Source: a virus. Taken from it: a stretch of DNA of 44,235 nt. Made by a program: the position numbers and the translations under genes. Of this stretch, positions 7,529 to 15,483 are shown piece after piece. The DNA is taken from IMG/VR virus record IMGVR_UViG_3300042540_000967, positions 1 to 44,235 of that record; one strand, 5' to 3'. The notes under the pieces were generated by a model. That model had not been told where the DNA came from and did not search any database. It saw only the letters and a list, made by a program, of their open reading frames with translations. Positions within the stretch are counted from its first letter, which is position 1; every line of letters starts with the position of its first letter.

Positions 7529-8260
7529 CTAGTGGGCGATTTGCACCCAAACACCGTTGTACCTAATGAACAGTTTGCCGTTGTCGTCGTCTTGCCACAG
7601 CGACCCGTTGGAAATTCCAGTCGGCGCCGCAGCGGTTGAATAAAACGGAACAGTCCCAGTTGGACCGGTAATGGCCAGAAGGTCAATCGCTGGACTGCCC
7701 CAGGCGCCTCCGCTTTTCGGGCCGTAGAAGTCGGCCGCCGCAGTGTCGATAAACCAGTCGCCGTCACTGCCGTAGCCCGAAAGTGGCACGCCTACGCCGG
7801 CAAGCAGCGTTGCGCCTCGAATCCCGGTAGGGCCCGTGACGCTTGATGCAGGCCCGGTTGGGCCCGTCACAGTGCTTGCTGGCCCGGCGACGCCCGTTGG
7901 GCCTGCTACCGTAGAGACAGGCCCGGTGACGCCTTGCGGGCCTGCTGGGCCACTCTGCAGTTGGAGCGGCGTGCCCCAACTACCATCCGCCTTCGGTCCG
8001 TAAAGTCTGCCGTTTGCTGTGTCGAGCCAGAAATCGCCAGACGCACCAAAGCCGGCCGCCGGCGCTCCGCTGCCGCTCCAGATTCTCGCCCCATCGTCTC
8101 CTCGAGCGCCTGTCGGGCCTGTGACGCCGGAGCCTGGAACCCACGTCGATCCGCTCCACGCCAGAATTGAGCCGGTAGCCGGAGCAGTCGCGCTTACCGC
8201 TCGGCCTTGAAGCTGGGTGGCGTTGCCGGACGACGGGGATGAAATGGAAAAAAATGGCAT
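7529..8260 (-). CDS. Collagen-like fibre protein
   Basis: A 243-residue protein beginning [19 protein letters not shown], nearly the same as the start of the neighbour at 8950-10056, so the two are paralogues. Residues 30-100 contain the GSGAPAAGFGASGDFWLDT motif common in phage fibre stalks, GPTG repeats follow in two blocks, and a second GDWFIDTAAADFYGPK copy lies near residue 165. The protein ends in FIRYNGVWVQIAH, a short beta motif. Likely a trimeric fibre. Confidence 0.75.
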   Translation of the reverse strand: MPFFSISSPSSGNATQLQGRAVSATAPATGSILAWSGSTWVPGSGVTGPTGARGDDGARIWSGSGAPAAGFGASGDFWLDTANGRLYGPKADGSWGTPLQLQSGPAGPQGVTGPVSTVAGPTGVAGPASTVTGPTGPASSVTGPTGIRGATLLAGVGVPLSGYGSDGDWFIDTAAADFYGPKSGGAWGSPAIDLLAITGPTGTVPFYSTAAAPTGISNGSLWQDDDNGKLFIRYNGVWVQIAH

Positions 8261-8269
8261 GGTAGGTAA

Positions 8270-8953
8270 CTATGTGAAATACAACACGACCGCACCGCTA
8301 CCGCCTGGACGAAACCCTCGACCTCCGTTGCCGACAACGCCACCACCGCCAATGCCGGGGCTCTTGGTAACACCGCCCTCAACGTCATCGCCGCCACCGC
8401 TGCCAAACGCAGGCTCAGTGCCGCCGTCTTCGACTGTTTTCAGGCCAGCGAGCGCAACTGCGGCAACGATGCCGGAAACGTCCAAGCCTGGCATTCGCAG
8501 GATAGTTGCGTCCCAACTTGCATTTCCGCCAACAGCACCACTGGCAAAAATCAACCCAGACTGGTAGCCACCTACGCCGCCGTTTGCTCCGCCGTCTCCG
8601 CCGGAATATGAGCCGCCTGGCCCTCCGCCGGCCGGCGAGTTTCCGCCCTGTCCGGTGATTGTGTTGCTTCTGAACGTAAGCGTAGTGCTTTCACCTGCCG
8701 CGCTTCCGTTTTGGCCTCCGGCCCCAACAGTGAACGAAATAGCGGAGTCATCGTTCGATAGTGTTGTCCACGTCTTATATGCGGTTCCGCCGGCATACTG
8801 CTGGCCGCCTCCGCCGCCGACAGCCCATGCCTTTAACGTAGTCGCGCCGGTAGGTATTGAGTACGTTCCGCTTGATGTCAAAACAACTGCCATTGGATCA
8901 AAAGGGTCTAGCGATTTTCTTCGCCAGTAATGGCCCACCTTGCCGCGCGTCAT
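8270..8953 (-). CDS. Glycine-rich fibre tip or adhesin protein
   Basis: A 227-residue protein. The start at 8953 overlaps the stop of the fibre gene upstream as ATGA; a downstream ATG at 8893 would also fit the domain. [22 protein letters not shown] and later [20 protein letters not shown] with [18 protein letters not shown] at the end match the glycine-rich tip proteins found at the end of tail fibres, where polyglycine helices display receptor-binding loops. It is coupled to the collagen fibre gene and probably forms its tip. Confidence 0.7.
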   Translation of the reverse strand: MTRGKVGHYWRRKSLDPFDPMAVVLTSSGTYSIPTGATTLKAWAVGGGGGQQYAGGTAYKTWTTLSNDDSAISFTVGAGGQNGSAAGESTTLTFRSNTITGQGGNSPAGGGPGGSYSGGDGGANGGVGGYQSGLIFASGAVGGNASWDATILRMPGLDVSGIVAAVALAGLKTVEDGGTEPAFGSGGGDDVEGGVTKSPGIGGGGVVGNGGRGFRPGGSGAVVLYFT

Positions 8954-10056
8954 GTCGACAAGTCTCCAACAAGGAGCCATGTGTTGCCGACGTACTGGAT
9001 GAGCGTGGCCGTTGAGTACTGTGCCCGCAATTTCTGGCCTGGGGTCGCGTTGATGGTGACGCCAGTCGCGCCGGTCACGGTCAACGCACCGGCGCCGAGC
9101 CTTGCGATGTCAACGTGAACGCCAGTGGCAAGAGCGACCGATGCGTTGGATGGCACCGTGAGAGAAACGCCGGTAGATGTGTTGATGGTCACGAGCTTCC
9201 CGGCGTCCGCAAGCGCGAGCGTGTAGGCCGCAGTTTGGGCGTTAATCGCCTGCGATTCGCCAAACGATCCGGCCGATCCAGTTGCACCAGTTGGGCCGCC
9301 AGACGGTCCAGTTGGTCCAGTTATTGACGATCCTTGTGAGCCTGTCGGTCCCGTAACGGTGCTCGCCGCGCCGGTTGGTCCGGTGATTGAATTTCCTTGC
9401 GCGCCGGTTGGACCTGTGACTGTGCTTGGCGCTCCTACGGGGCCTGTGCTTCCAGTCGGACCGGTCACTGTGCTTGCGGCGCCGGATGGCCCTGCGCTAC
9501 CAGTTGGGCCGACGCTTCCAGTCGGGCCGGTTACTGTGCTTGCGGCGCCTTGCGCGCCGGTTGGCCCGGTGATCGAAAGCCCCTGGATACCCTGCGGGCC
9601 CGTTGGTCCGGTGACAAGCGAATTCGCACCAGTCGGCCCAGTAATCTGCGGTCCAGTCGCGCCAGTCGCGCCGACGCTGCCAGTTGGTCCGGTTATAGAC
9701 AGACCCTGAGCGCCCTGCGAGCCAGTTGGCCCGGCAGGACCGCTTTGCAGTTGCAGTCCAGCGCCCCACGAACCGTTGGCCTTTGGCCCATAAAGGACTC
9801 CGGCACCGGTCGTCGTATCAACATAAAAGTCGCCACTGCGGCCAAGGCCGGCAGACGGAGCACCTGTGCCGCTGTAGATTTTTGCGCCGTCAACGCCGGC
9901 GGCACCCGTGGGCCCAGTGACTCCAGGCGATGCAGTCCAGGCCGTTCCGCTGTAGGTAAGTACGCTGCCGGTCGCTGGACCGGTCGCGACCACAGGCTGC
10001 CCCTGCAGTTGCGTCGCGTTACCGCTCGATGGTGAAGAAATCGTGAAGAACGGCAT
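8950..10056 (-). CDS. Long collagen-like tail fibre protein
   Basis: A 368-residue protein with the paralogous start [16 protein letters not shown] and the fibre stalk motif [22 protein letters not shown]. About residues 105-258 are GPTG repeats with VTGPTG, SITGPTG and STVTGPTG variants, the longest collagen-like tract here. The C-terminal 110 residues form a small beta domain ending [22 protein letters not shown]. The start overlaps the upstream stop as TAATG. Such repeats are prone to slippage and recombination, which allows host-range change. Confidence 0.8.
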   Translation of the reverse strand: MPFFTISSPSSGNATQLQGQPVVATGPATGSVLTYSGTAWTASPGVTGPTGAAGVDGAKIYSGTGAPSAGLGRSGDFYVDTTTGAGVLYGPKANGSWGAGLQLQSGPAGPTGSQGAQGLSITGPTGSVGATGATGPQITGPTGANSLVTGPTGPQGIQGLSITGPTGAQGAASTVTGPTGSVGPTGSAGPSGAASTVTGPTGSTGPVGAPSTVTGPTGAQGNSITGPTGAASTVTGPTGSQGSSITGPTGPSGGPTGATGSAGSFGESQAINAQTAAYTLALADAGKLVTINTSTGVSLTVPSNASVALATGVHVDIARLGAGALTVTGATGVTINATPGQKLRAQYSTATLIQYVGNTWLLVGDLST

Positions 10057-10433
10057 TACGTATAGTGCTTTCCACCTACTTCAACCCACAGCCCGGCGTA
10101 GCGCGTGAAATACTTTCCTGTGGCTGTGTCGAGCCACGTAGACCCGGCCGACGCAACAGCAGGCGCGAGGTCGGCTTGGTAAATCTCGCCGGCGCCACGC
10201 GGCCCAGTTGGGCCAGTCACGGAGTCTCCGGCTTGGCCAGAAGCGCCCGTGGGGCCCGTTACGCCTGCCACGCCAGCCACGCCTGTCGGGCCAGTCGGTC
10301 CGGCCGCTGCAAAGAATGACGAGAGCGTTGCGAGCGTTGCCCGGCTGGTGGTCGTGCCGACGACGACGGGCACGAGGCTCGCGCCAGTCACGCCAGTCGC
10401 CAACGGCAATTCGCTGATTTTCTTTTGTGCCAT
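10056..10433 (-). CDS. Short collagen-like fibre-base protein
   Basis: A 125-residue protein beginning [18 protein letters not shown], the standard KISEL-type start of phage fibre connectors. A short GPTG tract (residues 47-82) precedes a [21 protein letters not shown] fibre motif. It lies first in the fibre cluster and may link the collagen fibres to the virion. Confidence 0.7.
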   Translation of the reverse strand: MAQKKISELPLATGVTGASLVPVVVGTTTSRATLATLSSFFAAAGPTGPTGVAGVAGVTGPTGASGQAGDSVTGPTGPRGAGEIYQADLAPAVASAGSTWLDTATGKYFTRYAGLWVEVGGKHYT

Positions 10434-10871
10434 TTACGCTACCAGCGGTTCGCCGGCCTCGGTTGTCATGTGCTCGCCGAGCTCTGTCGTCAGTACGAAG
10501 GCTGCCACGGCCTCCTGCGACTGCTCCATCGTGTGAATGCGTCGAATCTTGTGCCGTCGGTCGGCCCACCGCCACGCTTGCTGTCCGCCGCCCGGCACCG
10601 CCACGGCGTAGGTACGCTCGATGCCGTCTTCGATAGCCGTAATTACGTCACCAATCCTGGGGTCGCCCAACAAGTCATCTGTGTTGATGAAAAAGTCGCG
10701 CGTCTCCATGCGGACGATTTGGCCGGCGGCATCCATGGTTTCCCACTTGCCGTCCACCAAAGTGGCCGCGCATTCCAGCGGGAGCATTGAACCGACGCGG
10801 AGATACGACACGCTGACCGAAAGGTGCTGTAGCCGCACCTGGTCAAACCACGCCGCTCCCTTCGCCATCAT
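10434..10871 (-). CDS. Possible head-tail connector or minor virion protein
   Basis: A 145-residue protein. I choose one of the paired ATGs near 10871; a TTG at 10922 would add 17 residues. Segments MLPLECAATLVDGKWETMD, DFFINTDDLLGDPRIGDVI and a beta-rich end suggest a small virion protein, with wording similar to stopper-like connectors. It lies between DUF2190 and the fibre genes. I do not recognise a defined family, so the function is assigned by position only. Confidence 0.45.
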   Translation of the reverse strand: MMAKGAAWFDQVRLQHLSVSVSYLRVGSMLPLECAATLVDGKWETMDAAGQIVRMETRDFFINTDDLLGDPRIGDVITAIEDGIERTYAVAVPGGGQQAWRWADRRHKIRRIHTMEQSQEAVAAFVLTTELGEHMTTEAGEPLVA

Positions 10872-10962
10872 GTCCTGCACAAAAACCTCGCACGTGGCAT
10901 TGCAGGGCCGCGCGGCGGGCAAGAGGCACTCGCCGCGCGGCCACTGCTTGCGTGGGAATCAA

Positions 10963-11286
10963 CTACGCACCGGGAACGAGCAGCACGTCGACCATGCTGT
11001 CGCTGGTGGTCGCGGCCTTGGCCGCGAACCCCATGGCGGTGCCGGTGGCACCGGTCACGGCCTGGCCATTGAACAGGCTCACCTTCGCGCCCTGCGCGAT
11101 GGCCGTGCCAGCACCGGTCGGCTTGCCGATGGAAAACACACCCTCGACGTTGAGGCTGCCGAGCGCGTTGGCAGCAATCGGCGACGACGCGACGCCGACA
11201 ATCGAACCCACGACGACCGCCTCACCGGCGGCCACGCCGGTAGCCGGCGTGTAGTCGATCACATCACCATCAGACCTGGTTGCCAT
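10963..11286 (-). CDS. DUF2190 capsid decoration protein
   Basis: A 107-residue protein. The start MATRSDGDVIDYTPAT and the pattern AVVVGSIVGVASSPIAAN, GSLNVEGVFSIGK and VSLFNGQAVTG match DUF2190, small beta-barrel proteins encoded next to the major capsid protein and thought to stabilise the shell. An ATG at 11298 would add four residues. It follows the protease-capsid fusion by about 90 bp. Confidence 0.85.
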   Translation of the reverse strand: MATRSDGDVIDYTPATGVAAGEAVVVGSIVGVASSPIAANALGSLNVEGVFSIGKPTGAGTAIAQGAKVSLFNGQAVTGATGTAMGFAAKAATTSDSMVDVLLVPGA

Positions 11287-11379
11287 GGAAACACTCACTT
11301 TCTGGAACTGATTGTTGAAATTGAGAATCCCGCCGGCCTGCCGATGGCGACAGGCCGGCGGGAACGGTAGTTACATCAC

Positions 11380-13251
11380 TCAGGCAGTCGCCATGCGGTA
11401 GCAGGCGTTCCGCTCGGCCTTGGCGACGCCGAAATCGAAGTACCCCCTGACCTGGATGCCCAACTGGCTGAAATCCACGTCGGCCTGCTCGATGGTGGGC
11501 AGCCGGTTTCCGTTGAGGAAGGCCACTTCCATCCCAGCCAAGTCGCCGGGGTTTGCACAGAGCCACCAGGTCGAAGCGCTCGTGAGGTACGAGCTCGACA
11601 CGACCTGGTAGCGACCGGCCAGCACGTTCGTGCTCGGCGCGGCCCCGCTGGTGCCGTGAATGAGGGCCGAGCCCATCAGTTCAGCGGCAGCCACTTCGAG
11701 CTCCGGCGGAACCAGCAGCAGCGCCGGAGCGATGCCGAGCGGGTTGCCGTCGGGGTCCTTGAGCTTCCGGTAGGAAGTCACCGCGGTCTTGAGCGACGAG
11801 AGGGCCAAGGCGTTGCCGCCGGCGGCCGATTCCTTCGCGTAGAACGTGGCGTTGTTGTTCTGGAATTCCGTCCAGAAAACCGAATTGAGCTTGAGAGCCG
11901 CACCGCGTCCGAGCCGGGTCGGTACGACGGTCAGGGCACCCAAGTCATCGTTGATGATGTCCTCGCGGCGGATCGACGAGAGCCGGCCGTAGGTCTTCGC
12001 TTGGATCGTCCGAGTCTCGTCGGACGCGTCCGCGCTCTTGAGCTCGCCACCGGGGGCGACCTCCTCGAACTCAAACCCGCCGTTGAGCCGCACGCCCGTG
12101 ACGGCCTTGAAGTCGCTCACGGAGCGAATCGAGGCAATCCGGTCCCATGTCGACTCGACCGCGGTGAAGCCGGCGAGCAGGAACTTGCCGTACGTCGCGC
12201 TCACGACGTTCGCGATGGAATGCGTCGCGAACGCGGTGGCGAGGATCGTGCGGATGTTGCCGGTCGTCACCTTGGCCGGACCGTCGTAGCCGTTCTCGCG
12301 AGCGGCCTTCACGAGCACTTCGCCGAGCGAAGTCGTGCGCGACCGGTGAGCGGCCTCGAGCGTCTTCGCGTCGTAGTGACGCTCGGGATTGGGCAGGCCA
12401 CCGGCGAGCGCCAGGCTCGCCTCGACGACCGCGGGGCCGTCGACCTTCTCCACCACATGCACGGCCGGGGCGGCCGGCCGGGCGGACCGGACCGTCTCAA
12501 GGAGCTCGGCACGGATCAACTCGCGAATCTCGCTCACGTTGGGGCTCTCCTTTGCCGGCACGGCCGGCACTTCCTTCGCTTCCACGGCGACGCTCGCCGT
12601 GGCTTCCACCTTGGCAGCCGTGACCGGCTCCTCGGCGGGCGTCTTGGTGGCCTCGTCAGCCATAGAAACGTCCTCACTCGCCTCCGCGGCGATAGCGGCC
12701 GATGTAGCGGCATCGGCACCAAACAAAACGATTGACACCTCGCGGAGCGAGGATGCCCGAACGACAGACAGCGGCCCGGTGAACTCGCGACCGTTGACGG
12801 CCGCCATTTCGCCGGGGGCAATGTTTTCAATGCGGCTCGTGTCGGCGCCGATGGAAGCCTGGAACCGCAAACCCTTCTTGGCAAGCGAAATCACACGCTC
12901 TGCCACGGGCCCCTCGCCGATGAGCGAGCCGGCCACGACAAGCTGATGGCCGTCGCTCGAAATACTCGCCGACTGGCCGAGCACGCTATCGAGGCTGGCG
13001 TCGTGGCCCCACAGGATGGGGATGGACTGGTTGCTCGTGTCCATGCCGGCCAGGTCGACGACGAGAGGGTTGCGGCTCCACGCTTGCCGGATTGCCCGGC
13101 CGGTGTAGGCGACCAGTTCGAACGTCGGGGTAGAGCCGGACTCCGCGGCGGCCTGGACCGAAAACTCGGCCTCCATTGCAAGCACGCGGGGCGGCTCGCT
13201 GGCCTCCACGCGGCTGGCTGTTTGGGCATTCCATTTCCGGTGATTCTTCAT
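11380..13251 (-). CDS. Prohead protease / major capsid protein fusion
   Basis: A 623-residue fusion. Residues 40-200 form a U35/HK97-type prohead protease: SIPILWGHDASLDSVLG carries the catalytic His, with later RASSLREVSIVLFGAD holding the Ser-bearing strand. Residues 200-285 are an Ala/Glu/Lys/Val-rich linker that can serve as scaffold. Residues 285-623 are the capsid protein, with VSDFKAVTGVRLNG, GRLSSIRREDIINDDL and a C-terminal YFDFGVAKAERNACYRMA, as in Mu/HK97-like shells. The protease would release the shell by cutting near the linker. It overlaps the portal stop as ATGA. Such fusions are known but not common. Confidence 0.88.
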   Translation of the reverse strand: MKNHRKWNAQTASRVEASEPPRVLAMEAEFSVQAAAESGSTPTFELVAYTGRAIRQAWSRNPLVVDLAGMDTSNQSIPILWGHDASLDSVLGQSASISSDGHQLVVAGSLIGEGPVAERVISLAKKGLRFQASIGADTSRIENIAPGEMAAVNGREFTGPLSVVRASSLREVSIVLFGADAATSAAIAAEASEDVSMADEATKTPAEEPVTAAKVEATASVAVEAKEVPAVPAKESPNVSEIRELIRAELLETVRSARPAAPAVHVVEKVDGPAVVEASLALAGGLPNPERHYDAKTLEAAHRSRTTSLGEVLVKAARENGYDGPAKVTTGNIRTILATAFATHSIANVVSATYGKFLLAGFTAVESTWDRIASIRSVSDFKAVTGVRLNGGFEFEEVAPGGELKSADASDETRTIQAKTYGRLSSIRREDIINDDLGALTVVPTRLGRGAALKLNSVFWTEFQNNNATFYAKESAAGGNALALSSLKTAVTSYRKLKDPDGNPLGIAPALLLVPPELEVAAAELMGSALIHGTSGAAPSTNVLAGRYQVVSSSYLTSASTWWLCANPGDLAGMEVAFLNGNRLPTIEQADVDFSQLGIQVRGYFDFGVAKAERNACYRMATA

Positions 13252-14651
13252 GGCGTCTCCGTCGGGTCGGTGGCGTCGGCCGGCGTCGCCGGCTCGTCAA
13301 GGCCCAATTCGCGGGCCAGTTCCTTTTCTGCGGCACGCTGCCGGAGTACGACCCGCCAATCGCGGCCGCGCTTGGAGCAGACTTCCGACAGCGTCGTCAT
13401 GTTGGCGGCCACCATCGCCGCCTCGGCATTGGCTTCCTTGAGCGGGTCCACGTGCTCAAACCCGTCCCACGTCCACGTCCAATTCCACGCGGCCACCGGC
13501 GGGAGCCCGTCGGGGATGAGGCCCGGCACCAGGGCGGCCTCGTCGAGCCATTTGCCGAGCAGCGGGTCGAGCACGACACGCTCGAGGTCGGAACGCAGGC
13601 AGCCAATGTGCTTGCGGTACACGAGGTAATCGCCACGCATCGACGAGTAATTCGCCGACGAGGAATCCATGGCCGCAACGATATAGGGCATGGAAACCGC
13701 ACGTGCGATTTGATTGAGGATCGCGCGGACGAACATATCGAACGTGGCCACCGGTTGCTCCGGCTTCATCTGCGTGGCGTCCCACCCTTCGGGCAGGGCC
13801 ATGGCCATGCCACGCACGAGCGGCATCGTTTCCCACTCGTCGAGCCCGGCGGCCGCGCCGCTCGTGGGGGAATTCGTGTGTATGACGGCGGCAAAGTCGG
13901 CCGCGGTTTCGGCGGCCGTGACGACCGCAAGCGTGTACCGCCGCAGCATCGCAAACAGTTCGAGTGCCGGCACAATCTCGCCGACGCCGCGGTGCTGCCC
14001 TGGACGCGTCGAGTGCATCCAGTGAAACACGTCTTCCGCGTCCACCCAGTTGCCTTCGTTGCTCCACCCGTAGGCGATGGCACCGGGATGGAACTTGAGC
14101 ACGTGATACTCAGCCACGTTGCCGGAAGCATCGAACCGCACGCCGTCCACGGCCGTAGGGTCGAGCGTGATCGGCGGGCTTGTCACTTGGTCGCCTTCGA
14201 CAAGCCGCATGTCCAACTGCACGCCGCGAAGCGCCCGGTTGGTTGTGGTGAGCGCGAACACTTCGCCGTCGATGGCCCGCGCCTTCCGCATGGTCCGCAA
14301 CTTGCCGGGCAAGTCGATGGCGATTGACCAGTCGTAGTTGGCGAGCTCCACCTGGCGGACGGCAGAAGCGTCCACGTCGGGGCCAAGATCGAGTTGCAGT
14401 TTGGGGCCCGTGCCAATCAAGTCGGTGGCCAGCGTCTCGGCCATTCCGGCAAGGTACGCGTTGTTGGCTGCCTCGTATCGGGCCCGCGACCGGAGCCGCT
14501 CGCGGACGGCCGGCGTAAGCGCGGCGTCGGCCGCCAGCAGGTCGGCCATCGACCAGTGCCGTCGGTTCAGCGTCGTCGTCTGCGCGGCGTCATAGCGGGC
14601 ACGCACCTGCGGCTTGCCACGACGCGACAGCAGATTGCCGATCCAACTCAC
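13248..14651 (-). CDS. Portal protein (lambda gpB-like family)
   Basis: A 467-residue protein. RSRARYEAANNAYLAGM followed by ATDLIGTGPKLQLDL is the hallmark of phage_portal_2 (lambda family) proteins; QHRGVGEIVPALELFAML and YSSMRGDYLVYRKHIG follow in the expected order. The dodecameric portal is the entry for DNA and the site of tail docking. Its length is within the family range. It overlaps genes on both sides by four bases. Confidence 0.92.
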   Translation of the reverse strand: MSWIGNLLSRRGKPQVRARYDAAQTTTLNRRHWSMADLLAADAALTPAVRERLRSRARYEAANNAYLAGMAETLATDLIGTGPKLQLDLGPDVDASAVRQVELANYDWSIAIDLPGKLRTMRKARAIDGEVFALTTTNRALRGVQLDMRLVEGDQVTSPPITLDPTAVDGVRFDASGNVAEYHVLKFHPGAIAYGWSNEGNWVDAEDVFHWMHSTRPGQHRGVGEIVPALELFAMLRRYTLAVVTAAETAADFAAVIHTNSPTSGAAAGLDEWETMPLVRGMAMALPEGWDATQMKPEQPVATFDMFVRAILNQIARAVSMPYIVAAMDSSSANYSSMRGDYLVYRKHIGCLRSDLERVVLDPLLGKWLDEAALVPGLIPDGLPPVAAWNWTWTWDGFEHVDPLKEANAEAAMVAANMTTLSEVCSKRGRDWRVVLRQRAAEKELARELGLDEPATPADATDPTETP

Positions 14652-14854
14652 GAAGCCCCCGGCATTTCAAGTTTCGAAAACCGCAATGCCGCAAAGGGCG
14701 ACGACGTGGCGGCCCGTTGCTGCATTACGAACTTCGCGGCCTCCACCTGCAGGTCGAGCTCGTGCTGCTCCACCTCTCCGGCATCGGTCCGCGCACGGCG
14801 CGGTTGGGCTAGGTTCGCGGCCAGCGCGTCAATCACGTCTTCGTTATCCGGCAT
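14648..14854 (-). CDS. Small protein in the gpW position
   Basis: A 68-residue protein with a GGAGG site and ATG at 14854. The pattern VEQHELDLQVEAAKFVMQQ then FAALRFSKLEMPG resembles a small conserved phage protein found between terminase and portal. The length equals that of lambda gpW, but the sequence is not clearly homologous, so only position supports a head-tail joining role. Confidence 0.6.
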   Translation of the reverse strand: MPDNEDVIDALAANLAQPRRARTDAGEVEQHELDLQVEAAKFVMQQRAATSSPFAALRFSKLEMPGAS

Positions 14855-14881
14855 GGGCAGACCTCCGGCGTCCTACCCGTT

Positions 14882-14899
14882 AGTGTACCACCGTACACT
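14882..14899. repeat. Inverted repeat, possible operator
   Basis: Perfect 7-bp arms AGTGTAC and GTACACT separated by CACC, 28 bp upstream of the gpW-position gene. An imperfect relative (AGTGTAC then GTGCATC) lies near 17973. The LexA-like HTH protein encoded nearby (17958-18212) is a possible binder, but I cannot show this. Confidence 0.4.
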
Positions 14900-14980
14900 C
14901 GCCGTTACGGGCGGCCGCAAGCAAAAACCACTAGGCCGATCTCGTCGCCCAGGTCGTCGAACGCGTCGAAGTCAACGTCG

Positions 14981-15127
14981 TCAGCGTGTAGCGAGCATCC
15001 ACATGCCGACGTTCGCGAACGCGTAGCCGCTGTAGGCGGTGGCCATGCCGTAATTGCCGCGCCAAAACTGCTCTGCCGCGACCCAGGCATACACGAGCCC
15101 CGTGAGTGCAATGAGCGGTCCGCTCAT
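14981..15127 (-). CDS. Small membrane protein, 48 residues
   Basis: This short gene starts at an ATG that overlaps the upstream stop as TAATG and ends at TGA 14981. The product begins MSGPLIALTGLVYAWVAAEQ and ends YAFANVGMWMLATR, giving two hydrophobic segments of about 16 residues around a GNYGMATAY turn. Very similar short membrane proteins are common in phages beside terminase or portal genes; their function is unknown to me. Confidence 0.7.
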   Translation of the reverse strand: MSGPLIALTGLVYAWVAAEQFWRGNYGMATAYSGYAFANVGMWMLATR

Positions 15128-15426
15128 TACCAGTATCTCACGCAGGCGAACCAGCCCCGCGGGCCACGGGCCACGCCGATTTCACGCGGCTTCCGCGTGC
15201 CCCAGTAGCAGCAGCTTTTGATGGCAGCGTCGGCCGAGACGACCGAAAACCCGATGCCCTCCATGCGGCCACCGTTGCGGCCACAGTGACGCAGGATGCC
15301 GGTTCGCGCCATCGTCTCAGCGTCGGACTGTGCGGTGGTGATCGTGATTGTGGTCGTCACAATCGACGTGTCTGCGGCGGCCACGGAACAGGCAAAGAGG
15401 GCGGCAATCACGACGGCAGTACGCAT
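15127..15426 (-). CDS. Small secreted or membrane-exported Cys-containing protein
   Basis: A 99-residue protein from ATG 15426 with an AGGAGC site. MRTAVVIAALFACSVAAADT is a clear signal peptide. The mature part includes GILRHCGRNGGRMEGIGFSV, AIKSCCYWG and ARGPRGWFACVRYW, with four cysteines suited to disulphides. I have no firm family name. It sits between terminase and the small membrane gene, so it may alter the cell envelope of an infected or lysogenic host. Confidence 0.65.
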   Translation of the reverse strand: MRTAVVIAALFACSVAAADTSIVTTTITITTAQSDAETMARTGILRHCGRNGGRMEGIGFSVVSADAAIKSCCYWGTRKPREIGVARGPRGWFACVRYW

Positions 15427-15483
15427 GAGTTTGCTCCTGGTTTCGGGGGAACTCACCCTAGCGTGGCAGGCCGTGCAAATACG

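Noticed and set aside
6905-10433. Diversity-generating retroelement target
   Set aside because: No reverse transcriptase and no template/variable repeat pair. Repetition is collagen-like.
13176-14327. Plus-strand reading frame over the portal gene
   Set aside because: Antisense to a clear portal gene and rich in His/Arg/Gly; a codon-bias shadow.
14905-15111. Alternative frame with an acidic tail overlapping the 48-residue membrane gene
   Set aside because: It needs a TTG start without a ribosome site, and the other frame gives a good membrane protein. The acidic tail is probably chance.
15430-15480. Promoter with TTGACG after terminase
   Set aside because: A -35-like box is present, but no -10 box falls at 16-18 bp.
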